64,000 bases of DNA from Nostoc sp. 106C (GTDB lineage Bacteria > Cyanobacteriota > Cyanobacteriia > Cyanobacteriales > Nostocaceae), in assembly GCF_002154725.1 (NCBI RefSeq), contig NZ_MTAW01000048.1:1-64000 (forward strand). Reading direction: 5' to 3'. The translations under genes were made by a program, and so were the position numbers. Below the pieces are notes generated by a model. The model saw only the letters and a list, made by a program, of their open reading frames with translations, did no database searches and had not been told where the DNA came from. Below, one piece after another: positions 9,380 through 18,439 of the stretch; the stretch's first letter is position 1; each line of letters starts with the position of its first letter.

Positions 9380-9655
9380 GCCAAGAGTAGTCGATAACTG
9401 TTCCACTATCAAGTCGGCAGAGCCACAACAGTAGTTCCCTAAGAAATCCTACTGCTTTGGATCAGCTTTTGTGGCAAATGCTATGGGAACGCCAGTCACC
9501 TGGCTCGAGAACACCTCCCGAAGTTGCCACAACGCGGCGGTACTTCCTAAGCGAAGATTTCTGCTTTGGAGTACAAGTTTAACAACCCAATAGAGCGACC
9601 CTTGCGAGGCAATTGTCTTGGCATTACTACTAGACTCACGCCTGCCCGTTATAAG
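9380..9655. other. Structured-looking non-coding segment, possible RNA
   Basis: A segment with nested complementary blocks: gccacaa with ttgtggc enclosing cagtag with ctactg (about 9420-9475), then gccag/ctggc and gtact/agtac further on. The motif cctaag..ctgctttgga occurs twice (about 9439-9460 and 9547-9570). The order suggests a folded RNA or a decayed repeat; it matches none of 6S RNA, RNase P RNA, tmRNA or SRP RNA as I know them. Strand is undetermined. Confidence 0.25.
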
Positions 9656-9713
9656 TAGTCAGACAGAATTGATTACACATACGTGTCAATTTAACGCAAA
9701 ACCCTCATTCCGC

Positions 9714-9827
9714 AAGGAACTGAAGTTCCTTGCTCATAGCAAAAGTCATCTTTAGATGACTAGATATCGCTCAAAATCTTGAGTCTACTTTAGTAGACTT
9801 TCGCTATTAGCCTGGGAATTGATTCCC
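9714..9827. repeat. Array of four short perfect hairpins (dispersed repeat)
   Basis: Four palindromes stand in succession: aaggaactgaagttcctt (9714-9731), gtcatctttagatgac (9745-9760), gtctactttagtagac (9783-9798) and gggaattgattccc (9814-9827). Each has a 6-8 bp stem with a 2-base loop. This multi-hairpin arrangement is a dispersed repeat type in filamentous cyanobacteria. Confidence 0.7.
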
Positions 9828-10374
9828 CGGCGGGCGATGAGGCCTAGCGTGAGGCTATTTGTAACTTAAGTGGACACGTATGAGCTATGTCGTACCCCTA
9901 CGCTTAAGCAAGCTACGCGCAGGGTCTTTGCTAGGAGAAGGCTTTACCCTCGCCAGAACTGTAAATATTTTTGTCCGATTACTTAGTAGCTGTGGTGGCA
10001 GGAGACAGAAGACTGATGAAATAAGCATTGCCTGCTTGCACTAAATACCTCACCCTGATGCCTAGTCAATCTAACAAGTGCAAACAGCTTGACAGTATTG
10101 CTTGAATATGGTTAACTTACCGCTACAGTAAACTTGTAGCCCCTTCAGAAATGAAAACAACCTACTCCATCATTGTCATCAGAGGAAATTTTATCTGCGC
10201 TTCCTAGTTGAACAAACCTCCCTTACTTTAGTTATGAGCAGTTGCTGATTGACGCACAAGCTTTTTGCGTATGCCTGCTTAATTAGGCATGATTCCTGGT
10301 CATTGCGGGCATTTAAGCTCAGGCATAACGTTTACAATGATTTCATTGTAGTCAACCCAAATCTTACACCCTTT

Positions 10375-10740
10375 ATGGACAACCCGATGCTGCTCAAGTC
10401 TACAACTCGGCATATTCGCATTTTTGCGGCAGAAATTGACCGGGATGGTGACCTGGTTCCCAGTAATCAGGTCTTAACCTTAGATGTTGACCCAGACAAT
10501 GAATTCAACTGGAATGAAGATGCCCTACAAAAGATCTATCGCAAGTTTGATGAACTAGTAGAAGCATCTAGTGGCGCAGATTTAACAGACTACAACTTAC
10601 GCCGTGTTGGTTCCGACTTAGAGCATTATTTGCGATCGCTCTTACAAAAAGGCGAAATCAGCTACAATCTCCAAAGCCGCGTCACCAACTATAGTATGGG
10701 AGTCCCACAAGTAGCAGTTGATGATCAACAGTCAAGATAA
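10375..10740 (+). CDS. ndhM: NAD(P)H-quinone oxidoreductase subunit M
   Basis: 121 aa from the ATG at 10375, recognised by MDNPMLLKSTTRHIRIFAAE, LTLDVDPDNEFNW, DALQKIYRKFDELVEAS and YLRSLLQKGEISYNL. NdhM is a peripheral-arm subunit of the cyanobacterial and chloroplast NDH-1 complex (photosystem I cyclic electron flow, respiration, CO2 uptake) and has no bacterial complex I counterpart. The frame stays open upstream to 10249, but that part lacks family similarity and the ATG at 10375 gives the usual length. It is monocistronic with a hairpin terminator 31 bp after the stop. It links functionally with the NDH-1MS genes at 52-57 kb. Confidence 0.94.
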   Translation: MDNPMLLKSTTRHIRIFAAEIDRDGDLVPSNQVLTLDVDPDNEFNWNEDALQKIYRKFDELVEASSGADLTDYNLRRVGSDLEHYLRSLLQKGEISYNLQSRVTNYSMGVPQVAVDDQQSR

Positions 10741-10771
10741 GAGCTACCTGTAAGTTTTGGTATCTCTGAGC

Positions 10772-10805
10772 TTCCTAGGGGCATTCTTTAAACTACCCCT
10801 AGGAA
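10772..10805 (+). terminator. ndhM: Hairpin terminator after ndhM
   Basis: A 10-bp stem, ttcctagggg (10772-10781) with cccctaggaa (10796-10805), has a 14-base loop and is followed by ctttt. It is placed 31 bp after the ndhM stop. Confidence 0.65.
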
Positions 10806-11442
10806 CTTTTAACAAACACAAGCAACAGGGTAGGAAGGAAGCAAGGAAGTGTTTATTCTGTTCGTTGTTGCACCTAAAAGTGATAATTAGAGACGCTTAA
10901 CTGGCTTGTGCCAATGATTAATCAACAGTTTGCTGGATGTCTTACACCAAAAATCATTAACTAAAATTTCTACTGACACAACTGCTGATGCAATATTTAT
11001 CAGAGTGTCACGATCGCTACTACTATACTGCCTGCTGAAGCATTCAAAATTTTATCAATTACTTTCTGAGCCTTGAATACACTACTATTTGTTCGGTATA
11101 GCTAGCACAGTTGTTTATCTATAAAGTTATATTAATTTCAAGTAATTATAAGTTATACTAATCTAAATTTTGTCGGGTGAATGTGGGCACATTCAGCAAA
11201 AAATCCTATGAATGCAAGTTTTGGCAGCTTTAAATCAAAGATTAATGACATACAAGAATCCAGTTTGAGTTTTGAAAACATGTCCTACTCCTCTACCTTC
11301 CTAATTTGCTGTTCCCTGTTAAGAGTTCCCAAGTGCTACAAGTAAGTTCAAAACTCAAATAAGAGTAGCTTACATATTTCGCAAACTTTAAGCATTGATT
11401 TGTTGATTTATTTAGTTAAACCTCGTCCATTTTGAAACCTGG

Positions 11443-11500
11443 AGTAGTGCGGGCTGGAAAGCCCGCTAAGAAGAGCAGGGAGCAAGATGCTCCCACTACT
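11443..11500. repeat. Nested palindromic dispersed repeat
   Basis: An outer pair agtagtg/cactact encloses two hairpins: gcgggct-ggaa-agcccgc (11449-11466) and gggagca-aga-tgctccc (11478-11494). Such three-stem elements are common between genes in filamentous cyanobacteria. Confidence 0.6.
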
Positions 11501-11928
11501 TTTAAAACTATGGTTCTCAAAATAGATGTGGTTTATCTTAATTCTTAATTAAAGTTAATTGTTACCTAGTAACTTATAAACTATAGGAATACCAGCATAA
11601 TTTGCCTGTTTTTGATGAAGTAATTCAACAAAAGTAAACAGTACAGTTATGTTGGGGTTAAGCTTTGGTGACAGGGTTAAAGTTAGCTGTGTTGACGATG
11701 GAGAGACATAGAGCAATAGAGGCTATGATGAGGCTGTAGGGTTGACTGAGGAGTAAATTATTTGGATAAGTAGATCGTAGATTCAATAAGTATTAGCACC
11801 TGCTGCTATCCACCAGCTAAAATCATTGATCCAAAGTTGGATATGTCAGGTTCAAAAATATGAGCGGTTTAGATTGCCGCTGCCAATGCTGTTGAAGAAA
11901 TTGCCAATTGCTGATCGGTGAGAAAACT

Positions 11929-14190
11929 ATGGAAAATGATGCGGCAACGCTCTACTGCCCAAATGAACTTTGTCAATCTCCCAACCCCCTAAGCCACAAA
12001 TTTTGCTTGCGGTGCTCTACACCCTTACCCAAGCGCTATCTTTGGGCTGAAGGAGAAGGCTTGAGTGTTGCCGCCCCTGGAGAGATATTAGCCGATCGCT
12101 ATTTAGTAATTGATAAATCTATTGTTTTAGATATCAGACCTGGTTTAGTACCCCAAACCCCTGAATTAGATAGTTTATCGACAATTAGACCTTATTTGCG
12201 GCTTATACCTTATCGATTACACGTACCGCAGGTATATGGAGTGATACCGCCAATAGACGGGCGCTGCCAACAAGAAATATTACTCTTAGAAAAACCGCCA
12301 CTACTTAACGATTGTACAGCCCAACAAGCGCAACTTTGCCCCGATTTAATTACAGCTTGGCGTGATGCCAGCTCGATGCGCCAACTCCACTGGCTGTGGC
12401 AGTTAGCAAATCTCTGGCAACCATTGTTGAGTGAAGGTGTGGCTGTTAGCTTACTGAAATCATATCTAATCAGGGTAGAAGGTCCATTAGTACGCTTGTT
12501 AGAATTGCATTCCGACTCCGCCGCAGCGCCTACCTTACCCCAATTAGGCGAATTTTGGGGGCAATTGCACAAGAATGCTAAACCAGCCATAGCTGAATTT
12601 ATTGACAAAATTACTAGTTCTTTAATTCAGGAAGAAATAAATTCATCTGAACAACTAATTGCTGTTTTAGATCAAGGAATAGCACAATTAGGGCGATCGC
12701 AAACGCCCACCATCAAAATTTTTACCAAAACTGACACAGGTCCCAGCCGCCAACGAAATGAAGATGCTTGTTATCCTCCCAGTGGAACTTTAGTGAGTAA
12801 ACCACCACAACCGACAGCCTTAGCTATTGTCTGCGATGGCATTGGTGGTCATGAAGGCGGCAATGTGGCATCGAATTTAGCGATTGAAACAATTCAACAG
12901 CAGGTACAGCAACTGACAAAAGTTCCTGCCGATCATATAGATCCTTCACTGCTACTCTCTGACTTAGAATCAGCTGTAGCAGTTGTGAATGATAAAATCA
13001 GCCAGCGCAACGACAGCGAAAATCGCCAAGGGCGTCAACGCATGGGAACAACTTTGGTGATGGCGTTGCCAATTGCTCACGAAATGTACATTACCCATGT
13101 AGGTGATAGTCGTGCCTATTGGATTACGCGTCACGGTTGTTATCAAGTTACCCTTGACGATGATGTTGCCTCCCGCGAAGTTAGGTTAGGCTATGCTGTC
13201 TATCGCGAAGCAGTACAACAGAGTGGTTCTGGCTCCCTTGTCCAAGCTTTAGGGATGAGTCCCAGTACTTCGCTACATCCCACCTCCCAGCGGTTTATTC
13301 TCGATGAAGATGCTGTTTTTCTACTCACATCCGATGGCTTAAGCGATTTTGACCGTGTAGAGGATTATTGGGAAACAGAAATATTACCAATTTTGAAAGC
13401 GGAAACAGATGTGACAAATGCTGCGGAAAAATTGGTAGAAATCGCTAATACCAAAAATGGTCATGATAATGTCACCATCGCCTTAGTACATTATCAGGTT
13501 AAATACATTGAACCAGAGTCCAGCCTCACAGCAGTCATTCCCGAAAGTTTGCCCACGCAAGCTGCTGATACATCTCCCAGACCAACACAACAGACTCTCT
13601 TAACCAACTCCAATGCTAAAACGCAAGTAATTCCAGAAAATAAGCAGCGAACCAGCAGTGCTCAACTACCGCTACAGTTTATAGTCCCGTTGATCATAGT
13701 AGCTGCTGCTGCTGGTATTGGCTACTGGTTCAAGGAACAGCAATCGCAAGTAGCTACAGTTCAAAATACCCCAAGTCCAACTACAACTGTACAACCAACT
13801 CCTCTTAATTCACCCACAAAAAGAACTATTGATAACATCAACACTGGGTGGGTGATTCAAACCACAGCCGCAATACCCTTAGCTAACAAAGAATCGTTAC
13901 CTCCTAGAAATTTTTTGCAAGTTATTGAAACAAAACCAAATCCTCAGTCTCCTAATCAGGAATTTTTGGTGGAGCTACAGGTATGTCCTAATAAAGATAC
14001 ATCTACTCCAGTTAAGGACGATTCTCCAAACGTACAGGAACCAAAGAGAATTGAATTTTCCCAGACCCAGCTGAAAAAGTATAAGGTTTCTGTCTTACAA
14101 GCAGGTCAAGCCAGCCCATGCGATCAAGTATCGCCACCAGTTAACCAAACGCCTGCACCTACTCCACAAGCTGAAGGTAATCCAACTTAG
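11929..14190 (+). CDS. Zinc-ribbon PP2C-type Ser/Thr phosphatase, membrane anchored
   Basis: 753 aa from the ATG at 11929, which has ggtgag upstream; a TTG at 11908 is an unlikely alternative. The N-terminus is a four-Cys ribbon (C10, C15, C27, C30). Residues about 50-255 are a divergent cyanobacterial region. The PP2C domain covers about 265-525, with TGPSRQRNEDA, CDGIGGHEGG, THVGDSRAYW, LLTSDGLSDFD and NGHDNVTIALV supplying the metal-binding Asp residues. One transmembrane helix (about 580-600, IVPLIIVAAAAGIGYWF) precedes a Pro/Thr/Gln-rich tail that is probably extracytoplasmic. It dephosphorylates Ser/Thr phosphoproteins. It is followed by a CHAT-FHA gene 129 bp downstream, suggesting control of phospho-dependent FHA binding. 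Confidence 0.9.
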   Translation: MENDAATLYCPNELCQSPNPLSHKFCLRCSTPLPKRYLWAEGEGLSVAAPGEILADRYLVIDKSIVLDIRPGLVPQTPELDSLSTIRPYLRLIPYRLHVPQVYGVIPPIDGRCQQEILLLEKPPLLNDCTAQQAQLCPDLITAWRDASSMRQLHWLWQLANLWQPLLSEGVAVSLLKSYLIRVEGPLVRLLELHSDSAAAPTLPQLGEFWGQLHKNAKPAIAEFIDKITSSLIQEEINSSEQLIAVLDQGIAQLGRSQTPTIKIFTKTDTGPSRQRNEDACYPPSGTLVSKPPQPTALAIVCDGIGGHEGGNVASNLAIETIQQQVQQLTKVPADHIDPSLLLSDLESAVAVVNDKISQRNDSENRQGRQRMGTTLVMALPIAHEMYITHVGDSRAYWITRHGCYQVTLDDDVASREVRLGYAVYREAVQQSGSGSLVQALGMSPSTSLHPTSQRFILDEDAVFLLTSDGLSDFDRVEDYWETEILPILKAETDVTNAAEKLVEIANTKNGHDNVTIALVHYQVKYIEPESSLTAVIPESLPTQAADTSPRPTQQTLLTNSNAKTQVIPENKQRTSSAQLPLQFIVPLIIVAAAAGIGYWFKEQQSQVATVQNTPSPTTTVQPTPLNSPTKRTIDNINTGWVIQTTAAIPLANKESLPPRNFLQVIETKPNPQSPNQEFLVELQVCPNKDTSTPVKDDSPNVQEPKRIEFSQTQLKKYKVSVLQAGQASPCDQVSPPVNQTPAPTPQAEGNPT

Positions 14191-14319
14191 TTGAATACTC
14201 CATAAACTGGTAAAACCTGAAATAATACAGGTAGGAACGAAAATAAAAAACTTACAAGGTAGAGATTTTTACCTTGAAAAATTGTTATTTGAAATAATTT
14301 GTTTTCCCCCTTTAGTTTA

Positions 14320-15915
14320 ATGACTCCATTGCCATGCCTGAACCTGGCGATCGCTCGTTTGACCAACACTGGCACTGATAACTTTGCCATTTGGGTGGTT
14401 AAGGCTCCTTATCCCAGTGGCTATGTTTTGCATGACTGTATATGGCCGATTGAACTCTCTCAAGTTTGGCAAGAATGGCAGGAGATGTTTGCAGGTCACA
14501 GTCGCTTAGATATTTCCTCACGCTCAACGCCTCCACAAATACCTCCCTTACCAATCAACTTGGTTTCATCTGCTTCAGGTCAAACAGCAGGCTACAGTAG
14601 TCGCCTGATGCAATATTTGGGAATTAGCCTGTGGCGATGGTTATTTGACGCACAAATTCTCGGCAGTCTAGAACGTAGCCGTGGCATGGCTATGGGTCAG
14701 CATACACGTTTGCGCTTTCGTTTGGAAGTTCGCGATCCAGATTTAATTGCCCTACCTTGGGAAATTATGCAGCGTGAACCTGGGCAATCGGCAATGTCGC
14801 TGTCTCAAGATTTACTATTTAGCCGTACTACCAGTGAAGTTGAATCATTGCCGTCTTTGCGAACAGATCAGGCTCTCAACATTCTTTTGGTTTTAGGGGA
14901 AGATGAAAATAAAAATCTGCAACTGGAAAAAGAAGCAGAAATATTAACACAAACTCTGACTAAAGCTGGGCCTTTAGGTAGCAATTCTCAGGGATATGCA
15001 CCTTGTATGGTACATACACTGCTGCAACCAAGACCACAAGAGTTGATTGAAGAATTAGAAACTAAAGCATACAACGTCTTTTTCTACGCCGGTCACGGTT
15101 TGCCAGACCCAGACGGAGGTTTATTATTTTTACGACCGCGGATGACACTCAATGGCATAGAATTAGCCCAAGTATTGACTCGTACTGGTGTCAAACTAGC
15201 GCTGTTCAACGCTTGTTGGGGTGCACAACCAGCTGCTGTCAATCACCAAGCTATACCTTCTAGTAGTTTGGCAGAAGTGTTAATCCGTCATGGCGTACCT
15301 GCGGTTTTAGGAATGCGCGATGAGATTGCTGACTCTGAAAGCCACAGTTTTATTCAAGTTTTTACTGAAGCGTTGCGATCGCGCAAGCCAATTGATGAAG
15401 CGGTGGCAGAGGCAAGGCAAGAACTATTAACACTATATAAGTTCAATCAACCTGCATGGACTTTACCCGTCCTTTACCTGCATCCAGATTTTAATGGCGA
15501 ACTGATTAAAAGTTTTGATGAAGGAGTTACAGAATTACCAGACACGACTATTCCGAGTATAATTTCTTCGGTGCCTACAGCCTCATTGCGATCGCTGTCG
15601 CTGGAAGGCAAAGCCTGGTTGTTACGTTCTGGAGTTACTCGTATTGGCCGGACAAAAGACAATGATATTGTCATCCCAGAACCTTCAGTTTCCAAACGCC
15701 ATGCCGAAATCTTATGTCGGAATACTTTTACTGGTACGACTCCAGTAAGAACTTATTACTTGCAAGATTTATCTACCTACGGCACAACTTGGGTTTTAAG
15801 TTCTAATGGTTGGCAACAAATCCTCCGCGAGGAAGTACCTTTAACATCAGGAATGCAGTTAAAGTTTGGTAGTTCTAGAGGTGAGATCTGGGAGTTTATT
15901 ATTGAAGACTCCTAA
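14320..15915 (+). CDS. CHAT-FHA protein (caspase-like protease with phosphothreonine reader)
   Basis: 531 aa from the ATG at 14320 (MTPLPCLNLAIARL); the in-frame TTG at 14299 is less likely. After an N-terminal alpha/beta region of about 150 residues, a CHAT domain spans about 190-385, with the His in FFYAGHGLPD and the Cys in LALFNACWGAQP. A C-terminal FHA domain covers about 430-531: TRIGRTKDNDIVI, SVSKRHAEI and LSTYGTTWV hold the phosphothreonine-binding Arg, Ser and His positions. CHAT with FHA on one chain suggests a protease or scaffold recruited by threonine phosphorylation. It lies downstream of a PP2C gene and upstream of an FHA-PrsW gene. Substrate unknown. Confidence 0.87.
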   Translation: MTPLPCLNLAIARLTNTGTDNFAIWVVKAPYPSGYVLHDCIWPIELSQVWQEWQEMFAGHSRLDISSRSTPPQIPPLPINLVSSASGQTAGYSSRLMQYLGISLWRWLFDAQILGSLERSRGMAMGQHTRLRFRLEVRDPDLIALPWEIMQREPGQSAMSLSQDLLFSRTTSEVESLPSLRTDQALNILLVLGEDENKNLQLEKEAEILTQTLTKAGPLGSNSQGYAPCMVHTLLQPRPQELIEELETKAYNVFFYAGHGLPDPDGGLLFLRPRMTLNGIELAQVLTRTGVKLALFNACWGAQPAAVNHQAIPSSSLAEVLIRHGVPAVLGMRDEIADSESHSFIQVFTEALRSRKPIDEAVAEARQELLTLYKFNQPAWTLPVLYLHPDFNGELIKSFDEGVTELPDTTIPSIISSVPTASLRSLSLEGKAWLLRSGVTRIGRTKDNDIVIPEPSVSKRHAEILCRNTFTGTTPVRTYYLQDLSTYGTTWVLSSNGWQQILREEVPLTSGMQLKFGSSRGEIWEFIIEDS

Positions 15916-16152
15916 CTTTTAGCATTTGACTTTCAAAGTGAGTACAAATGAATAGCACCGCAGCGGGTAAGAATAATTTGTAGCTGTCAAATAGCAGCTT
16001 AGGATGAGCTATTACATTGATGAAGTTTCCATTAATAGCAACAGCCTGACACAACTATTCTTACCCTCAGCAAAATTCTCTTGTTTTGCGGAAATGAGTT
16101 TCTGAGCGCTGTAGCTGTCAATACCGCTAAATAATCAATCGGGAGGCGACAA

Positions 16153-16803
16153 ATGATTAACAAAATTAACAATTCAGATACTTTCAGTTCTTCACCATCT
16201 CAAGTGGAATTAGATTTTCTCGCAGCGTTACTAGAACCTGAAGATGCAAGTTATCCCTGGAATCCTGCTGATGCGGAATCAGAAGCTTATTTTGATCAAT
16301 TAGAACAGCAGTTCCATAGCGATGATTTATGGGCAGAAGAAGAAATTACAAGGCGATCGCAAGATTTTTATAGCCAACTTGATGCACTTTGGCCTGAAAC
16401 TGCCAATGCTTCAGATTCCAAGACTCATAGCAGCCGGATGATGATGGAAAATCTTCAAGAAGCTTTACAAGCTGCTTTTGCTTCAGCAGTACCTCAAGGC
16501 TGGCTAAATAGGATTGCCCAGAAAGCTACTGAGATTTTTATTTCCCAACAGTCAATTGGCGAGCAATTAGTTCAGTGTGTTCAAGATGTACTACCTACTT
16601 GGGGAGCAGAAGACCTCTTAGTTTTAGCTCGTCCTTATGCTTACGCTATGCGCAGTGGCGAACCACAAAACCCACAGGCTGTAATGACTAAGTTTGGCAA
16701 TCGGGAATGGACAGCTTTATCGGAAGTCGAGCAAGCAAAGGTTAGTTTAGCGATTTCTTACTACGCTCTCACTCAACTCAATAGCTTTCAGTCAGAATCC
16801 TAA
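16153..16803 (+). CDS. Acidic protein of unknown function
   Basis: 216 aa with a good Shine-Dalgarno (gggaggcg) 6 bp before the ATG. It is not a family I recognise. The first 90 residues are strongly acidic and Trp/Tyr-containing (ALLEPEDASYPWNPADAE, FHSDDLWAEEE). Residues 95-150 are helical and alanine-rich, and the end (WTALSEVEQAKVSLAISYYAL) looks amphipathic. It has no signal peptide or transmembrane segment. It lies 237 bp after the CHAT-FHA gene in the same direction, so it may be a partner or substrate of that system; this is inference from position only. Confidence 0.75.
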   Translation: MINKINNSDTFSSSPSQVELDFLAALLEPEDASYPWNPADAESEAYFDQLEQQFHSDDLWAEEEITRRSQDFYSQLDALWPETANASDSKTHSSRMMMENLQEALQAAFASAVPQGWLNRIAQKATEIFISQQSIGEQLVQCVQDVLPTWGAEDLLVLARPYAYAMRSGEPQNPQAVMTKFGNREWTALSEVEQAKVSLAISYYALTQLNSFQSES

Positions 16804-17071
16804 ATTTAGTTGCCTTATATCTCTTAATCCGGAGATACTTCAGGCTAGTTTTAGCTTTGCCCGCACTCGGCGCTTGTATTGCGGGTCTGATAATTTATTG
16901 CTTGTGATTGCTAAGCATGGTTAAACCACCATGATTCAGACTATAGGCTGATTCACAAAGCAGCGCTATCTATCCCAAGACATAAAAATTTATTTGAAAA
17001 TATTCGAGTGTCAACAGTCAACAGTTAAGGGTCATTAGTTATTTTTCCTTGTCCCCCTTGCTCTTCATCAT

Positions 17072-18439
17072 TTACTTGGGGCCAAGAAAGCGAGTAGCAA
17101 AATTCTGCGATCGCGTTGGTGACAGAGCACGTGCCTTGAGAATTGCCGCCATCAAAAAGGCATAAGATAATACCCCAACAACCACCAACAGCAAGGCATT
17201 AATAGAACCAGTGGCATTCCACAAAGCATGGAGTGCAGCAGCGCTAACATAACCAATCGGAAGAATTTGCCAAATCAGACGCGGTTTGAGCACAGCCAAG
17301 CCGATAAAATACCCCAGATAGCCACTGTAAGCCATGTGTCCTGCTACAGAGCCTAAAATGCGTGGAATTAGTAATTGCAAACCCACCAGTTGCCCAGTCC
17401 CTACCCCTGCCTGTTGAGCAACATTTTGAGTAATAACTGGCACATATTGTCCAAGAGTTTCCAATAGAGTAAAACCTACAGCAGAAGCAGTTCCCAAAAG
17501 AATGCCATCTAGCGGTTCCCAGATACCTATACGTTCTCGCCAAGGCGAAGGTAAAGTCATACCTAATATCAGTGCTACCAATACAGGTAATGCCTTAAGT
17601 AATTCCTCCATCAACCCAGCACCAAAAAACATCCGTACTAACAATTCGGTGAAGGTAATCGAATCTTGAGATGAAGGTAAGTTCCCAGGCAAAATCCCGC
17701 GAAAAACGAAAATAAAGAAATCTAATAAGGGACTTTTCAAAATTAGTGCCGTACCCAATGCTACGGACACAAGCACCCACCAAGGCTTCTGTTTGCCGCA
17801 AAGTTGGTAAACAAAATAATAGGCAGCGAATGCTATATAACTCGCTACAATCACTTGATTGGCTTGTGGCTGACCTACCGTAGCAAACATCAATACCACA
17901 AAGACTACTGTAAGAATTCCCGGTACTAAGTAAGCTTTCCGAGTTAAATCTTTACCAGTGGAAATAATCGGGAATAGTTGGGTAAAGCTCACCGAATCAG
18001 ATTTAGATTGACCTTGGTAGCTTCCAGCAGACGGAAGCGGTGTGGCTGGCCTAGTCATGATCGTAGCTTGGGAGACATATTCATGCTCAAACACAAATTG
18101 CGGTCCATCAGCACCCAGAGAAATGCGATCGCCTGCGTGTAATTCCTGACAACCTTGCAAGCGATGTCCATTTAAATAAGTGCCATTAGCACTATTCAAA
18201 TCACAAATGAGCCAGCTGAATTTGTTATCTGGAGATGAAGAGAGGGGACGAACCACAGCATGACGACGAGATACCATCCGGTACATCATGGCATCCAAGA
18301 CAATTTGGCAGCTGGGGTCGCGTCCAATTATCATCTCTTTACTGGGGAGCAGCGAGTAGCGGAATTCTGACCTAAAAGGTGCTCCATTACCAGACACTAG
18401 CCGCAGAAATGCATTATGTCTTGCGTTTTTGCCTGTCAT
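17072..18439 (-). CDS. FHA domain fused to PrsW-family intramembrane protease
   Basis: 455 aa. N-terminal FHA domain at about residues 30-110 (MIIGRDPSCQIVL, MVSRRHAVV, LNSANGTYLNGHRL), then a linker and seven to eight hydrophobic helices (about 165-440). The membrane part carries PrsW/CPBP-type motifs: MEELLKALPVL (the EE pair), RILGSVAGHMAYSGYLGY and ALHALWNATGS, supplying the Glu and His residues of these metal- or glutamate-dependent intramembrane proteases. PrsW proteins cleave membrane anti-sigma factors or related substrates. FHA in front implies control by Thr phosphorylation. It is convergent with the PP2C/CHAT-FHA/acidic gene set and probably belongs to the same signalling network. 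Confidence 0.87.
   Translation of the reverse strand: MTGKNARHNAFLRLVSGNGAPFRSEFRYSLLPSKEMIIGRDPSCQIVLDAMMYRMVSRRHAVVRPLSSSPDNKFSWLICDLNSANGTYLNGHRLQGCQELHAGDRISLGADGPQFVFEHEYVSQATIMTRPATPLPSAGSYQGQSKSDSVSFTQLFPIISTGKDLTRKAYLVPGILTVVFVVLMFATVGQPQANQVIVASYIAFAAYYFVYQLCGKQKPWWVLVSVALGTALILKSPLLDFFIFVFRGILPGNLPSSQDSITFTELLVRMFFGAGLMEELLKALPVLVALILGMTLPSPWRERIGIWEPLDGILLGTASAVGFTLLETLGQYVPVITQNVAQQAGVGTGQLVGLQLLIPRILGSVAGHMAYSGYLGYFIGLAVLKPRLIWQILPIGYVSAAALHALWNATGSINALLLVVVGVLSYAFLMAAILKARALSPTRSQNFATRFLGPK

Larger units (their letters stand above)
8801..10374. other. Long intergenic region upstream of ndhM
   Basis: About 1.57 kb without a supported CDS between the divergent 93-aa gene and ndhM. 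The first 500 bp is AT-rich. About 9380-9655 is more GC-rich and rich in potential pairings. About 9700-9830 is an array of short hairpins, and about 9835-9960 holds further repeat-like sequence (gatgaggcctagcgtgaggc, ctacgcttaagcaagctacg). The open frame extending ndhM upstream to 10249 is not supported as coding. Confidence 0.5.
10741..11928. other. Long intergenic region ndhM to PP2C gene
   Basis: About 1.19 kb. Apart from the ndhM terminator and one nested palindromic repeat (11443-11500) no feature was recognised. The sequence is AT-rich and has stops in all frames. The phosphatase promoter must lie near its 3' end. Confidence 0.5.

Noticed and set aside
10249-10374. N-terminal extension of NdhM
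   Set aside because: No similarity to NdhM, poor start codon; the ATG at 10375 gives the standard 121-aa protein.
12210-12608. 132-codon minus-strand frame inside the PP2C gene
   Set aside because: Shadow of the long, domain-supported phosphatase gene; no own start signals.
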